In this document: positions 8,516 through 16,791 of the stretch, piece by piece
Layout: each line of letters starts with the position of its first letter
Position numbering within the stretch: the stretch's first letter is position 1
DNA from: Hydrogenophaga sp.
GTDB taxonomy: Bacteria > Pseudomonadota > Gammaproteobacteria > Burkholderiales > Burkholderiaceae_C
Assembly (NCBI RefSeq): GCF_019264445.1
Contig: NZ_JAHVAB010000058.1
Span: forward strand, 1 to 64,000
Length of the DNA: 64,000 bases
Direction: 5' to 3'
The notes under the pieces: generated by a model
What the model saw: only the letters and a program-made list of their open reading frames with translations
Databases searched by the model: none
What the model was told of the DNA's origin: nothing
Translations under genes and position numbers: made by a program

Positions 8516-9322
8516 TCAGTCTTGTGCAATTTCGCTGGCGTGCCAGGAGCCCAGCGACACCTTGGTCAGCCATGCCATGAGCACGAACAGGAACACGCCG
8601 GCCAGCGAGATCAGCAGCAGCGCGGCGAACATGCGGGGAATGTCGAGCTGGTAGCCGGCCATGAGGATCTGGTAGGCCAGGCCGGTGTTGGTGCCACCGG
8701 TGCCGGCCACAAACTCCGCGACCACGGCGCCGATGAGCGCCAGGCCCGAGGAGATTCGCAGGCCGCCAAAGAAGTACGGCAGCGCACTGGGAATGCGCAG
8801 GCGCCAGAGGATCTGGCCGCGCGAGGCGCGGTTCATCTTGAAGTAGCTCTGCAGGTCGGGGTCGACGCTGCGCAGGCCCAGCGTGGTGTTGGAGATGATG
8901 GGAAACAGCGCCACCAGCGCCGCACACACCACCAGCGAAGCCGTCGGTTGCTTCACCCAGATGATGATCAGCGGCGCAATGGCCACGATGGGTGTGACCT
9001 GCAGCAGCACGGCATAGGGAAACAGCGCGGTTTCGATGAGGCGGCTCTGCACAAACAGGAACGAGATCAGCACACCGACCACCACCGCCACCGCGAAGGA
9101 CAGCACGGTGATCTTCATGGTTATCAGCAGTGAGCCAAACAGCGTGGACCAGTCCTTGATGAGCGTTTCCATCATCAGGCCTGGAGACGGCACCAGATAG
9201 GGTGGCAGTTCGAGGCCGACCACCAGGCCATGCCAGATCGACACCAGGGCAATCGCCACGAGCGCGGGGTACAGCACGCGCTGTACCTGGGGCTGGCGCA
9301 GGAAGGGGGTGTTCGTGCTCAT
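8516..9322 (-). CDS. ABC transporter permease (TauC/SsuC type)
   Basis: This 268-residue inner-membrane permease has about six hydrophobic segments and a cytoplasmic coupling motif near SYFKMNRASRGQILWRLRIP. It belongs to the BPD transporter family used for taurine, nitrate and pyrimidine-like solutes. The ATG at 9322 overlaps the stop of the ATPase gene (ATGA). The longer open frame upstream is only a shadow of the ATPase. With the ATPase and receptor it completes one importer. Confidence 0.93.
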   Translation of the reverse strand: MSTNTPFLRQPQVQRVLYPALVAIALVSIWHGLVVGLELPPYLVPSPGLMMETLIKDWSTLFGSLLITMKITVLSFAVAVVVGVLISFLFVQSRLIETALFPYAVLLQVTPIVAIAPLIIIWVKQPTASLVVCAALVALFPIISNTTLGLRSVDPDLQSYFKMNRASRGQILWRLRIPSALPYFFGGLRISSGLALIGAVVAEFVAGTGGTNTGLAYQILMAGYQLDIPRMFAALLLISLAGVFLFVLMAWLTKVSLGSWHASEIAQD

Positions 9323-10128
9323 GCGTTCGCGTCCTCGGTGGTGTCGCGGCTGGCGCGCAGCAGGCTGTCCTGCAGTTGTTTGGCGTGCCGGCTGAATTCG
9401 GTGGAGACCATGAAGTCGGGTGTGCGCGGGTAGGGCTGGTCGATCGGGAACGCCTCCACGATGCGCCCGGGCCGTGCGGCCATCATCACCACGCGGCTGG
9501 AGAGGAACACCGCCTCGTGGATCGAGTGCGTCACGAAGACCACGGTGAGGTTCTTCTTCTGCCACAGCTCCAGCAGGTCGGCGTCGAGCTTGTGGCGGGT
9601 GATTTCGTCGAGCGCACCAAAGGGCTCGTCCATCAGCAGCAGCGTGGGCTCGACCACGAGGCCGCGCGCAATCGACACGCGCATCTGCATGCCGCCGGAG
9701 AGCGCACGCGGCAAAGCCTTGGCGAACTTCGACAGCCCCACCAGCGCCAGCGCGTCGGCCACGCGGGCATCGGCCTCGGCGCGGGGCACACCCGCCAGGT
9801 CCAGCGGCAGGCGCACGTTGGTCTGCACGCTGGCCCAGGGCATGAGCGTGGGCGACTGGAACACAAAGGCCAGGCGGTGGCCCGATTGCTCGAGCTGGTT
9901 CACACCCTGGCCCCACAGCTGGAGTTTGCCGCCCGTGGGCTCCAGCAGGCCGGCCACCATTTTCAGCAGCGTGCTCTTGCCACAACCCGACGGGCCGAGC
10001 AGCGTGACGAACTCGCCTTCGCGCACGGTGAGGTCCACCGGCTGCAGGGCCACGGTGCCGTTGGGGTAGGTTTTGTGCACGCCCCGTATGTCGATGGCGG
10101 TGACAGCAGACGCTGGATCAGTTTTCAT
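9319..10128 (-). CDS. ABC transporter ATP-binding protein
   Basis: This 269-residue ATPase of the SsuB/TauB type powers the importer. The Walker A is LLGPSGCGKSTLL, the signature is LSGGMQMRVSIARGL and the Walker B is LLLMDEPFGALDE. A switch histidine follows in VTHSIHEAVFLSSRV. The ATG at 10128 is preferred to an upstream start because it begins just before the conserved domain. It overlaps the permease gene by four bases and lies 93 bp after the receptor gene. Confidence 0.94.
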   Translation of the reverse strand: MKTDPASAVTAIDIRGVHKTYPNGTVALQPVDLTVREGEFVTLLGPSGCGKSTLLKMVAGLLEPTGGKLQLWGQGVNQLEQSGHRLAFVFQSPTLMPWASVQTNVRLPLDLAGVPRAEADARVADALALVGLSKFAKALPRALSGGMQMRVSIARGLVVEPTLLLMDEPFGALDEITRHKLDADLLELWQKKNLTVVFVTHSIHEAVFLSSRVVMMAARPGRIVEAFPIDQPYPRTPDFMVSTEFSRHAKQLQDSLLRASRDTTEDANA

Positions 10129-10221
10129 GGGCGGTTCAGAAAGTGAGGGCGGTGGCTGGCCGATGCGCGCCGCGCGGGCGCGCATCGGTTCGCTGGGGTC
10201 GTGCGCTCGGGCGCAGACCGT

Positions 10222-11214
10222 TCAGGGCAGGACCTTGACGTCCTTGATGAGGTCCAGGCGGTAGGCCTGATCGAGGTTGACCTTGGCCGGATCGATCATC
10301 TGGTTCTCCACCAGGAAGGCGTGCGTCTTCTCCAGGCGCTCGCGCGTCATGATGCCGATGCCCAGCTTGGCCGCGTCGTTGCCGGTGATGATCCCCATCT
10401 CCTTGAGCTTGGTGATGCCGTAGTTCAGCTGCTCGTCGGTCATGTTGGGGTTGTCCTTCTTGATCAGCGCGTTGGCCGGTGCAGGGTCGGCCAGGTAGCT
10501 CTTGTAGCCCTCCACAGTGGCCTTCACGAAGGCGGCCACGGTCTTCTCGCGTTCCTTCACGGTCTTGTCCATGCAGGAGATCAGGTTGGCGTAGGGCGGG
10601 TAGCCCTGGTCGGCCAGCAGGAAGGTGTTGGCCTTCACGCCGGCCTTCTGGATGGCGAACGGCTCGGACGACAGGAATCCCATCTGCACGATGTTCTTGT
10701 CGGCCACGAAGGGCTGGATGTTGTAGGTGTAGGGCCGTGCCTGCGCGTCGGTGTAGCCGTATTTGCCCTTGAGCCACGACCACATGCCGCGCATGGCGGT
10801 GGGCGCGATCAGGATGGTCTTGCCCTTCATGTCTTCGAAGGACTTCACGTCTTCGTGGGCGATCAGCACCTGCGGGTCTTTCTGGAAGATCGCGGCCACG
10901 TTGACGATGGGCAGGCCGTTGCCGCGCGCCACCATCATCTGCGTGTCGGTCGCGCCCATGATGCAGTCGGCCTGGCCGGCCGCCATGATCTGGATGATGT
11001 TGATTTGCGGTCCACCCATCTTGATCGTCACGTCCAGGCCGTACTTCTTGTAGATGCCGTTGGCGATGGCCTGGTAGTAGCCGCCGTGCTCGGCCTGCGC
11101 ATACCAGTTGGTCATGAAGGTGAACTTCTCCTGCGCCTGGGCGGCGGTCAGGGTGAGGGCACCAATGGCGGTCGCGCCCAGGGCGCGGCACAGGCGGTTC
11201 AGGGAGGAGGACAT
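10222..11214 (-). CDS. ABC transporter substrate-binding protein (NMT1/THI5-like)
   Basis: This 330-residue periplasmic receptor has a signal peptide (LGATAIGALTLTAAQAQ, cleavage probably after AQA). The mature start FTFMTNWYAQAEHGGYYQA resembles NMT1/THI5-like receptors, which bind hydroxymethylpyrimidine, riboflavin-like or other nitrogen heterocycles. The GGPQINIIQIMAAGQADCIMG region (two overlapping motifs) fits the fold. It heads the importer part of the unit. A heterocyclic ligand would fit the deaminase and hydantoinase neighbours, but the ligand is not known. Confidence 0.9.
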   Translation of the reverse strand: MSSSLNRLCRALGATAIGALTLTAAQAQEKFTFMTNWYAQAEHGGYYQAIANGIYKKYGLDVTIKMGGPQINIIQIMAAGQADCIMGATDTQMMVARGNGLPIVNVAAIFQKDPQVLIAHEDVKSFEDMKGKTILIAPTAMRGMWSWLKGKYGYTDAQARPYTYNIQPFVADKNIVQMGFLSSEPFAIQKAGVKANTFLLADQGYPPYANLISCMDKTVKEREKTVAAFVKATVEGYKSYLADPAPANALIKKDNPNMTDEQLNYGITKLKEMGIITGNDAAKLGIGIMTRERLEKTHAFLVENQMIDPAKVNLDQAYRLDLIKDVKVLP

Positions 11215-11274
11215 GGCAGGCCTTTCTGATGAAGCGTGGGGACGTGGCGGAGGGACGGGGGAAACGAGAGGGAA

Positions 11275-12132
11275 TCAGTCCAGCGTTTGCTGGATGTGAC
11301 CGGTGTGGTGGCCGCGCTCCCAGGTGGGTTCGTCGCGAACCACCCAGCGCATGGTGTAGAGCTCGGTGATGGCCTTGACCCAGCTGTCGGCCAGGCTGTC
11401 GAGGATGGCCTCGCCCTGTTCGCGCGTGGCGGTAGTGGGGTCGCCAATCACGCCGCTGGGCCCGAAGTCTCGCGCCACCCAGGCGCAGGCGGGGCGGCCG
11501 TCGGCCGAGAGCGTCTTGGAAGGGAAGGGTGGCGGGAAGTAGGCCGCTGCATGCTCCATGTGCACGGTGTCGGGCGCGAGCGCGAGCATGAGCGCGGTTT
11601 CCGAGTGGCCGGCGTGCATGGAGAGCTTGCGCTCTTCCTCGCTGATGAATTTCCCGGACACGTTGGGCACGCGCGAGACACCGTACGGCACCACCACATA
11701 GTCGCCATGGCGCAGGCGCAGTTCGCGCGCAGCCATCTCCAGCACCTGGGGCTGGCCGCCGTGGCCGTTGGCAAACACCAGCTTGCGAAAGCCCGAGCGG
11801 TAGACCGACTCGCCCAGCTCGATCATGGTAGAGAGCAGGGTGGTGCCGGTCAGCGTCATGGTGCCGGCAAAGTGCAGGTGCTCCTCGGACTTGCCGTAGG
11901 TGATCGGCGGCAGGCCAAAGGCGCGAATCTCGGCTGGCAGGCGCTCGAACGCCTTGCCGATCACACCGGCGGCGATCACGGTGTCGACCGAGCAGGGCAG
12001 GTGCGGCCCGTGCTGTTCGGTGGCCCCCACGGGCAGCACGATGACGGTGTTTTCGCGGTCGGGCAGTGCGGTGATTTCCGTCCAGGCGAGGTAGGGCAGG
12101 AAGCGGTGTGGAGGGAAGTAGCCGTGCAGCAT
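11275..12132 (-). CDS. Creatininase family protein
   Basis: This 285-residue metal-dependent amidohydrolase belongs to the creatininase family, which includes creatinine amidohydrolase and several cyclic-amide or formamide hydrolases. Likely metal ligands are E39, H41 and D50 (ATEQHGPHLPCSVD). Further conserved segments are FANGHGGQPQVLE and MHAGHSETALML. It starts 22 nt downstream of the amidohydrolase stop and is followed by the ABC receptor gene. Family membership is clear, but true creatininase activity is uncertain because family members differ widely. Confidence 0.88.
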   Translation of the reverse strand: MLHGYFPPHRFLPYLAWTEITALPDRENTVIVLPVGATEQHGPHLPCSVDTVIAAGVIGKAFERLPAEIRAFGLPPITYGKSEEHLHFAGTMTLTGTTLLSTMIELGESVYRSGFRKLVFANGHGGQPQVLEMAARELRLRHGDYVVVPYGVSRVPNVSGKFISEEERKLSMHAGHSETALMLALAPDTVHMEHAAAYFPPPFPSKTLSADGRPACAWVARDFGPSGVIGDPTTATREQGEAILDSLADSWVKAITELYTMRWVVRDEPTWERGHHTGHIQQTLD

Positions 12133-12153
12133 GGGCGGTGTCCTGGGAAGAGT

Positions 12154-13413
12154 TCAGGGGGCGATGGCTTGGCCCTGGCGCAGCACCACGCGCGGTGCGC
12201 TGCGGGAGGGCCAGGCGTGGATGTCGGCGGCGGTGAAGACCACCAGGTCGGCGCTGACGCCTTCGAGTGTGGCGCGCTGCAAGGGGGTGCGCTGCAGCCA
12301 GTCGCTGCGGCACAGGGCATCGGACCAGGCGTCGAACGGGGTGTCGAGCTGGCCCACCAGCGCAGCGGTCTGCATGGCTTCCAGCGGGTCCAGGCTGCCG
12401 GCGCGGCAGAAGGGGTCTTGCACGTTGTCGCTGGCCACCAGCAGCGGAATGCCGCGCGCGCGCGCTTCCTTCACCAGCGTGAGGCCGCGCAGGCGCGGGG
12501 TGCGGTCGGTCACCGCGTCTTGCAGCAGCAGGTTGGTGATGGGCAGCGACACCAGCGTGATGGGCGCGCGCGCCACTGCGTCGAGCGTGGCCAGGGCAAT
12601 GGCTTCGGGCTGTGCGGCCAGCGCGCAGTTGTGGCCGCACACCACGCGCCCGGCAAAGCCGATCTCGCGCAGCAGTTGCGCCAGGAACGACAGCCCTTGC
12701 GCATCGGGGTTGAGCTCTTCATCCACGTGCAGGTCCAGGTCGAGATCGACCGCCTGCGCGGCCAGCACCAGGCGGCGCAGCGAGACCGGGTCCCAGTGGC
12801 TCGAATGCACGAAGCCGCCCAGCAGCGCGTGCGCTCCGGTGTCGGCCACGCACTGCGCCAGGCGGCGCGCCTCGTCGTCGTCCTTGAACAGCGCCAGCTT
12901 GATCATGGCCACCTGCTCCAGGTGCACGCGCCCGCGCCATTCGGCGGCCAGCTCGGCGATGACGTGCCAGGCCAGCGGCGGTGTGTGCGGGTCCCACCAG
13001 TCGATGTGGGTGCGCAGGTGCGTGGTGCCGGCCTCCCAGGCCCAGCGCAAGCCGCGCTCGGCGCGCTCGCGCAGGTCGGCGTGCGTCCAGTGCACGCGGT
13101 CGCCGATGACGGCGTCGATGGCGCCGAGCAACCCTGGCTTCACGGCACCGATGCGCGGGAGGATGAAGGCTTTGTCCAGGTGGGTGTGGGCATCGACGAA
13201 GCCGGGCAGCACCAGAGCGCCCTGCACATCCCAGGCGGGTGCCGCAGCGGCTGCGCCCGCCACCATCGGGGTCACGCGTGTGATGCGGCCTCGGGCGATC
13301 TCGATACCGGCCAGCGCGGGCGAGGCCTCATCAGACGGCCAGCCGACCGGCAGCAGCCACCGGGGCAGCCGCGCATGGGCGATGAAAGCGGGGGCGGTGG
13401 GCGGCGGCGGCAT
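12154..13413 (-). CDS. Cytosine-deaminase-like amidohydrolase
   Basis: This 419-residue amidohydrolase resembles CodA. The metal HxH is H76/H78 in VDAHTHLDK. A mid-barrel HVDEE supplies the next His and the catalytic Glu, then CGHNCALA carries the following His and ASDNVQDPF the catalytic Asp. This set is typical of deaminases of cytosine, isocytosine, creatinine or triazine compounds. The ATG at 13413 lies 8 nt after the reductase stop; longer starts would lie inside that gene. It is followed by a creatininase-family gene, so a cyclic amidine or ureide substrate is plausible. Confidence 0.88.
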   Translation of the reverse strand: MPPPPTAPAFIAHARLPRWLLPVGWPSDEASPALAGIEIARGRITRVTPMVAGAAAAAPAWDVQGALVLPGFVDAHTHLDKAFILPRIGAVKPGLLGAIDAVIGDRVHWTHADLRERAERGLRWAWEAGTTHLRTHIDWWDPHTPPLAWHVIAELAAEWRGRVHLEQVAMIKLALFKDDDEARRLAQCVADTGAHALLGGFVHSSHWDPVSLRRLVLAAQAVDLDLDLHVDEELNPDAQGLSFLAQLLREIGFAGRVVCGHNCALAAQPEAIALATLDAVARAPITLVSLPITNLLLQDAVTDRTPRLRGLTLVKEARARGIPLLVASDNVQDPFCRAGSLDPLEAMQTAALVGQLDTPFDAWSDALCRSDWLQRTPLQRATLEGVSADLVVFTAADIHAWPSRSAPRVVLRQGQAIAP

Positions 13414-13421
13414 GGCGATGT

Positions 13422-14447
13422 TCAGAGGTCCAGCGTCAGCGTAGGCGAGTGGCTGCGAGCACAACAGACGGCGACATGCGTCGTGCGCTCCGCGTCGGTC
13501 ATGCACGCGTCCTGGTGGTCGGGCGTGCCGTCGATGTACGGCGTGAGGCACGAGCCGCAGATGCCTTGCTCGCACACCGTGTCCACCGCCACGCCAGCGG
13601 CCTGGAGCACGTGGGCAATGCTTTTGCCGGGTGCCACGCGCAGGCGTTGCTGGCTGCGCGCCAGCAGCACCTCGAAGCCGGCGGTGTCGGCCGCAGCGGG
13701 CGTGGCGGGTGCCGCCTGGGGCGGTGCCGCGAAGTATTCGAAATGCACACGCTCGGGCGCCCAGCCGCTGCAGGCCTGGCGCACATGGGTCATGAAACCG
13801 GGTGGGCCGCAGAAGTACACATGGGTGCCTTCTGGCGCTTGCTGCAGCAAGGTGGCGGGGTCGGTGGGCGCGGGCACGTTGTCGAAGTGCACCTGCAGCC
13901 GGTCGCGCCAGGGCGCTTTGTCCAGCTCGCTGGCCAGGGCCAGGTGCTGGGCGCTGCGCGCAAACACCGCCAGCGTGAACGAGGCGCCCCGGGCATGCAG
14001 CGCATGGGCCATGGCCACCAGCGGCGTCACGCCGATGCCGCCGCCCAGCAGCAGGTGGTGGGCGGCTTCAGGCGCCAGACGAAACTGGTTGCGGGGCTGG
14101 CCGATGCGCAGGATTTCGCCTTCACGCACCCACATGTGCATGGCGCGCGAACCGCCTCGGCCGGTGGTTTCGCGCTTGACGGCGATCTGGTAGGACTCGG
14201 TGGTGTGCGCCGGATCGCCGCACAGCGAGTAGCTGCGCACCAGGCCGCCGGGCAGGTACACGTCGATGTGCGCGCCGGCCTCGCAAGCGGGCAGCGGCAG
14301 GCCATCAATGCGCTGCAGCACGTAGCTGTTGACCTCGTCCGTGTGGCGCACCACGCGATCGACGCGAATGGTCAGGTCACCGCGGCAGGGGACGCTGTGG
14401 GAAGGGAGCGAGCCGGTTGGGAGAGGCTCTGCCTTGATCGTGCTCAA
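13422..14447 (-). CDS. PDR-type oxidoreductase: flavin, NAD(P)H and [2Fe-2S] domains
   Basis: This protein of about 341 residues resembles phthalate dioxygenase reductase and VanB. It passes electrons from NAD(P)H through flavin to a C-terminal plant-type [2Fe-2S] centre. Flavin motif RSYSLCGDP, nucleotide motif GGGIGVTPLVAM and the cluster CEQGICGSC followed by a distal VCC are visible. There is no in-frame ATG near the N-terminus, so a TTG at 14447 (peptide STIKAEPLPTG) is the best start. It is the first gene after a RutR-like operator. Its usual Rieske oxygenase partner is not in this window. Confidence 0.85.
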   Translation of the reverse strand: MSTIKAEPLPTGSLPSHSVPCRGDLTIRVDRVVRHTDEVNSYVLQRIDGLPLPACEAGAHIDVYLPGGLVRSYSLCGDPAHTTESYQIAVKRETTGRGGSRAMHMWVREGEILRIGQPRNQFRLAPEAAHHLLLGGGIGVTPLVAMAHALHARGASFTLAVFARSAQHLALASELDKAPWRDRLQVHFDNVPAPTDPATLLQQAPEGTHVYFCGPPGFMTHVRQACSGWAPERVHFEYFAAPPQAAPATPAAADTAGFEVLLARSQQRLRVAPGKSIAHVLQAAGVAVDTVCEQGICGSCLTPYIDGTPDHQDACMTDAERTTHVAVCCARSHSPTLTLDL

Positions 14448-14450
14448 TGT

Positions 14451-14479
14451 CTGACCATTTAATTTGACTATTTGGTCAG
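14451..14479. promoter_or_regulatory. RutR-like operator upstream of catabolic unit
   Basis: CTGACCA at 14451-14457 and TGGTCAG at 14473-14479 form a perfect inverted repeat with a 15-bp spacer. Within it, TTGACTATTTGGTCAG (14464-14479) matches the E. coli RutR consensus TTGACCA-N2-TGGTCAA at 12 of 14 defined positions. A -10-like TATACT on the minus strand (14478-14483) overlaps the box. The adjacent TetR gene is RutR-like, so repression of the reductase unit is the likely role. Confidence 0.7.
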
Positions 14480-14596
14480 TATAAGAACAAAGCCCGGCGC
14501 GAGAAGCGTAAAAACCCTCATGGGATCGACGGAAGGTCGGGGTGTTGTGTCGCTCGCGCCACAGGCCCGCAGCGCCCGCAGCCTGCGGCGCGGATG

Positions 14597-15313
14597 TCAG
14601 TCGCGCTGGAGCCCGCAGCCGCGCAGCACGAACGGAATGAGGTCGTTGGCCACGGCCTCGCGGTTCAGTGGCAGGGGGTCTCGTTCGCTGCCGCAGATCT
14701 CGCGCACCTGCAGCGCAAAGTCGGCGTGGTGTTGCGTCATGGCCCAGATGTGCATGAGCAGCAGGTGCGCGTTCATCGGCCGCATGAGGCCGCGCGCGAT
14801 CCAGCCGTTGATCATGCCGACTTCCTTCTGAATCCAGACGCGGGCATTGGGCCAGTAGCGCCCCAGGTTGTGGCCGCCGTCCAGAATCTCCCGCGTGAAG
14901 ATGCGCGAGACGGTGGGCTGGTCGAAGGCGTGGTCCAGCTTCTGGCGGATGTAGTGGGCGAGGATCTCGGCCGGGTCGGTCATGCCCGCCGGGGCGAACT
15001 CGATCTTCCAGGCCATCATCACCGAATCGAGCAGCTCGCTGTACAGCTCCTCCTTGCCGGTGATGTAGTAGTGCAGCTGCGGCTTGGTGAGGCCCGCGCG
15101 TTCTGCAATGGCCTGCGTGGAAGTGCCCTTCAGGCCATGCAGGCTGAACTCCTGGATCGCCGCTTCGCGGATGGCGGACAGGATGCGCTGGCGGCTCTCC
15201 CGCACGGCCCGCACGGGGCGGGCGGGTGCGCTGGTCTCGGCGCGCGGCTTGCGTCGCGCCGGGGGTGTGGCAGCTGTCATGGTCCAAAGACGCGTGGGCC
15301 TGGGGCCGGCCAC
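14597..15313 (-). CDS. TetR family regulator, RutR-like
   Basis: This 238-residue regulator has an extended basic N-terminus, a helix-turn-helix (TQAIAERAGLTKPQLHYYI) and a C-terminal ligand domain. Segments such as YIRQKLDHAF, SRIFTREILDGG and IWAMTQHHADFALQV align by eye with E. coli RutR, the uracil/thymine-responsive regulator of pyrimidine degradation. It lies on the same strand upstream of the reductase unit, 117 bp before the RutR-like box ends. Translation could also begin at an internal Met about 11 residues in. The effector could be a pyrimidine or a related heterocycle. Confidence 0.88.
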   Translation of the reverse strand: MAGPRPTRLWTMTAATPPARRKPRAETSAPARPVRAVRESRQRILSAIREAAIQEFSLHGLKGTSTQAIAERAGLTKPQLHYYITGKEELYSELLDSVMMAWKIEFAPAGMTDPAEILAHYIRQKLDHAFDQPTVSRIFTREILDGGHNLGRYWPNARVWIQKEVGMINGWIARGLMRPMNAHLLLMHIWAMTQHHADFALQVREICGSERDPLPLNREAVANDLIPFVLRGCGLQRD

Positions 15314-15381
15314 ACGCGCTGAAAAAAGGGGATTTCATGATAGCAGCCGCTCCATTGTGGTGCGCGGTTGCGGCGCCTTCT

Positions 15382-15783
15382 TCAGGCGCTGGGTCGCACG
15401 GCCACGGCCTCGATTTCGACCCGCACCGGCGCGATCAGACCGGCGATCACGGTCGAGCGCGCCGGCGCGGTGGCGGCGGGAAAGCGCTCGGCGTACGCTG
15501 CATTGAAGGCCGCGTAGTCCTGCGCGTGCACCAGCCACACGGTGGTCTTGACCACGTCGGCCAGCGTGCAGCCGGCGCGCTGAAGAATGCCTTCGATCAA
15601 GTCGATGGTGTAGTGCGTCTGGCTGGCGATGTCGTCGCCCACGGGCTGGCCGTTGCGCATGGGCACCTGGCCCGCCACAAAGACCAGCCGCTCGTCCACC
15701 ACCACCGCCGGCGAGATCGGTTGCACCTGGCCCGCGCGCTCCACGGGCGGGCCCACATGCCGGATACCGGGGTTGTTGCTCAT
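15382..15783 (-). CDS. RidA/YjgF family protein
   Basis: This 133-residue member of the RidA superfamily contains LVFVAGQVPMRNGQPVGDDI near the start, followed by ILQRAGCTLADVVKTTVWL, and ends with the VRVEIEAVAV strand that holds the trimer active site. The ATG at 15783 lies 5 nt beyond the stop of the Bug receptor gene. It is the last gene of the dadA-hyuAB unit. RidA-type partners are common in pathways that make imine or carbamate intermediates, including the Rut pathway. Confidence 0.88.
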   Translation of the reverse strand: MSNNPGIRHVGPPVERAGQVQPISPAVVVDERLVFVAGQVPMRNGQPVGDDIASQTHYTIDLIEGILQRAGCTLADVVKTTVWLVHAQDYAAFNAAYAERFPAATAPARSTVIAGLIAPVRVEIEAVAVRPSA

Positions 15784-15788
15784 GCGCT

Positions 15789-16778
15789 TCAGTCCGGCTT
15801 GGCGCCCGAGGCTTTCACGATGGCCGCCCACTTCTTGGTCTCGGCCTCGATGAACGCCTTGTAGTCGGTGGCGCTGCTGCCGCCCAGCTGGAAGCCGCGC
15901 GAGACGAAGTACTCCTGGATGTCCGGGCTGGTCAGCGCGGCATTCACGTCCTTGTTGATTTTTTCGACCACGGCCACCGGCGTGCCGGGTGGCGCAAACA
16001 GGCCTTGCCACGACAGCGCTTCAAAGCCGGGGTAGCCGCTTTCGGCCACGGTGGGCACGTTGGGAAACAGCGGGTGGCGCTGTTTGGAGGTCACGGCCAG
16101 TGGCACCAGCTTGCCGCCCTGGATCTGGGGCATCACCACCAGCACGTCACCAAACATCAGGTCGATCTGCCCGCCCATGAGGTCGGTGAGTGCGCCCGCG
16201 CTGCCCCGGTACGGGATGTGCAGGAACGAGGCCTTGGTGGCGAGCTTGAACATTTCGCCCGTGAGGTGCATCGAGGTGCCGCTGCCGGGCGAGCCGTAGG
16301 TGATGGAGGCGGGCTTGGCGCGCGCGGCGGCGACCAGCTCGGCGAGGTTTTTCGCGGGCAGGTTGGGGTTCTTCACGATCAGCAGCGGCGCGCTCACCAC
16401 GGCGGTGACCGGCGTGAAACCCTTGACCATGTCGTAGGGCAGGTTGGGATACAACGCGCCGGCAATGCCGTTGCTGCCGGTCACGCCCAGCAGCAGCGTG
16501 TGGCCATCGGGATCGGACTTGGACACATGGTCCGCGCCCACCGTGCCGCCGGCGCCCGGGCGGTTGTCGACGATCACCGTCTGCTTCCAGGTGACGGTGA
16601 GCTTCTCGCTGAGCTTGCGCGCGAGCAGGTCGGTGCTGCCACCGGGCGGGAAGGGCACGACGATGCGCACGATCTTGGTGGGGTAGGCCTGTGCCGAGGC
16701 CAGCGATGGCGCCAGCGCCGTAAAGGCCAGGGTCGCCACCAAGGCCAGTGTGCCCAGGGAGAAGGGGGTGCGTTTCAT
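15789..16778 (-). CDS. Bug family (TctC-type) solute-binding protein
   Basis: This 329-residue periplasmic receptor has a signal peptide ending near LASAQA. Family motifs are IVRIVVPFPPGGSTDLLAR, VDNRPGAGGTVGADHV and ITYGSPGSGTSMHL. Bug proteins feed tripartite tricarboxylate transporters or act as orphan receptors; no TctAB genes are nearby. It starts 13 bp downstream of hyuB in the same unit. The ligand may be the pathway's substrate or a carboxylated intermediate, which is an inference. Confidence 0.92.
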   Translation of the reverse strand: MKRTPFSLGTLALVATLAFTALAPSLASAQAYPTKIVRIVVPFPPGGSTDLLARKLSEKLTVTWKQTVIVDNRPGAGGTVGADHVSKSDPDGHTLLLGVTGSNGIAGALYPNLPYDMVKGFTPVTAVVSAPLLIVKNPNLPAKNLAELVAAARAKPASITYGSPGSGTSMHLTGEMFKLATKASFLHIPYRGSAGALTDLMGGQIDLMFGDVLVVMPQIQGGKLVPLAVTSKQRHPLFPNVPTVAESGYPGFEALSWQGLFAPPGTPVAVVEKINKDVNAALTSPDIQEYFVSRGFQLGGSSATDYKAFIEAETKKWAAIVKASGAKPD

Positions 16779-16791
16779 GGTGATCTCGCTT

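Noticed and set aside
11236..14193. 985-codon open frame on the plus strand across the catabolic unit
   Set aside because: It is antisense to four recognisable genes, with low-complexity His/Gly/Arg content and no domain.
14448..15338. Long N-terminal extension of the reductase frame through the TetR gene
   Set aside because: The extension is TetR coding sequence read in another frame and crosses the operator; the reductase domain begins near 14447.
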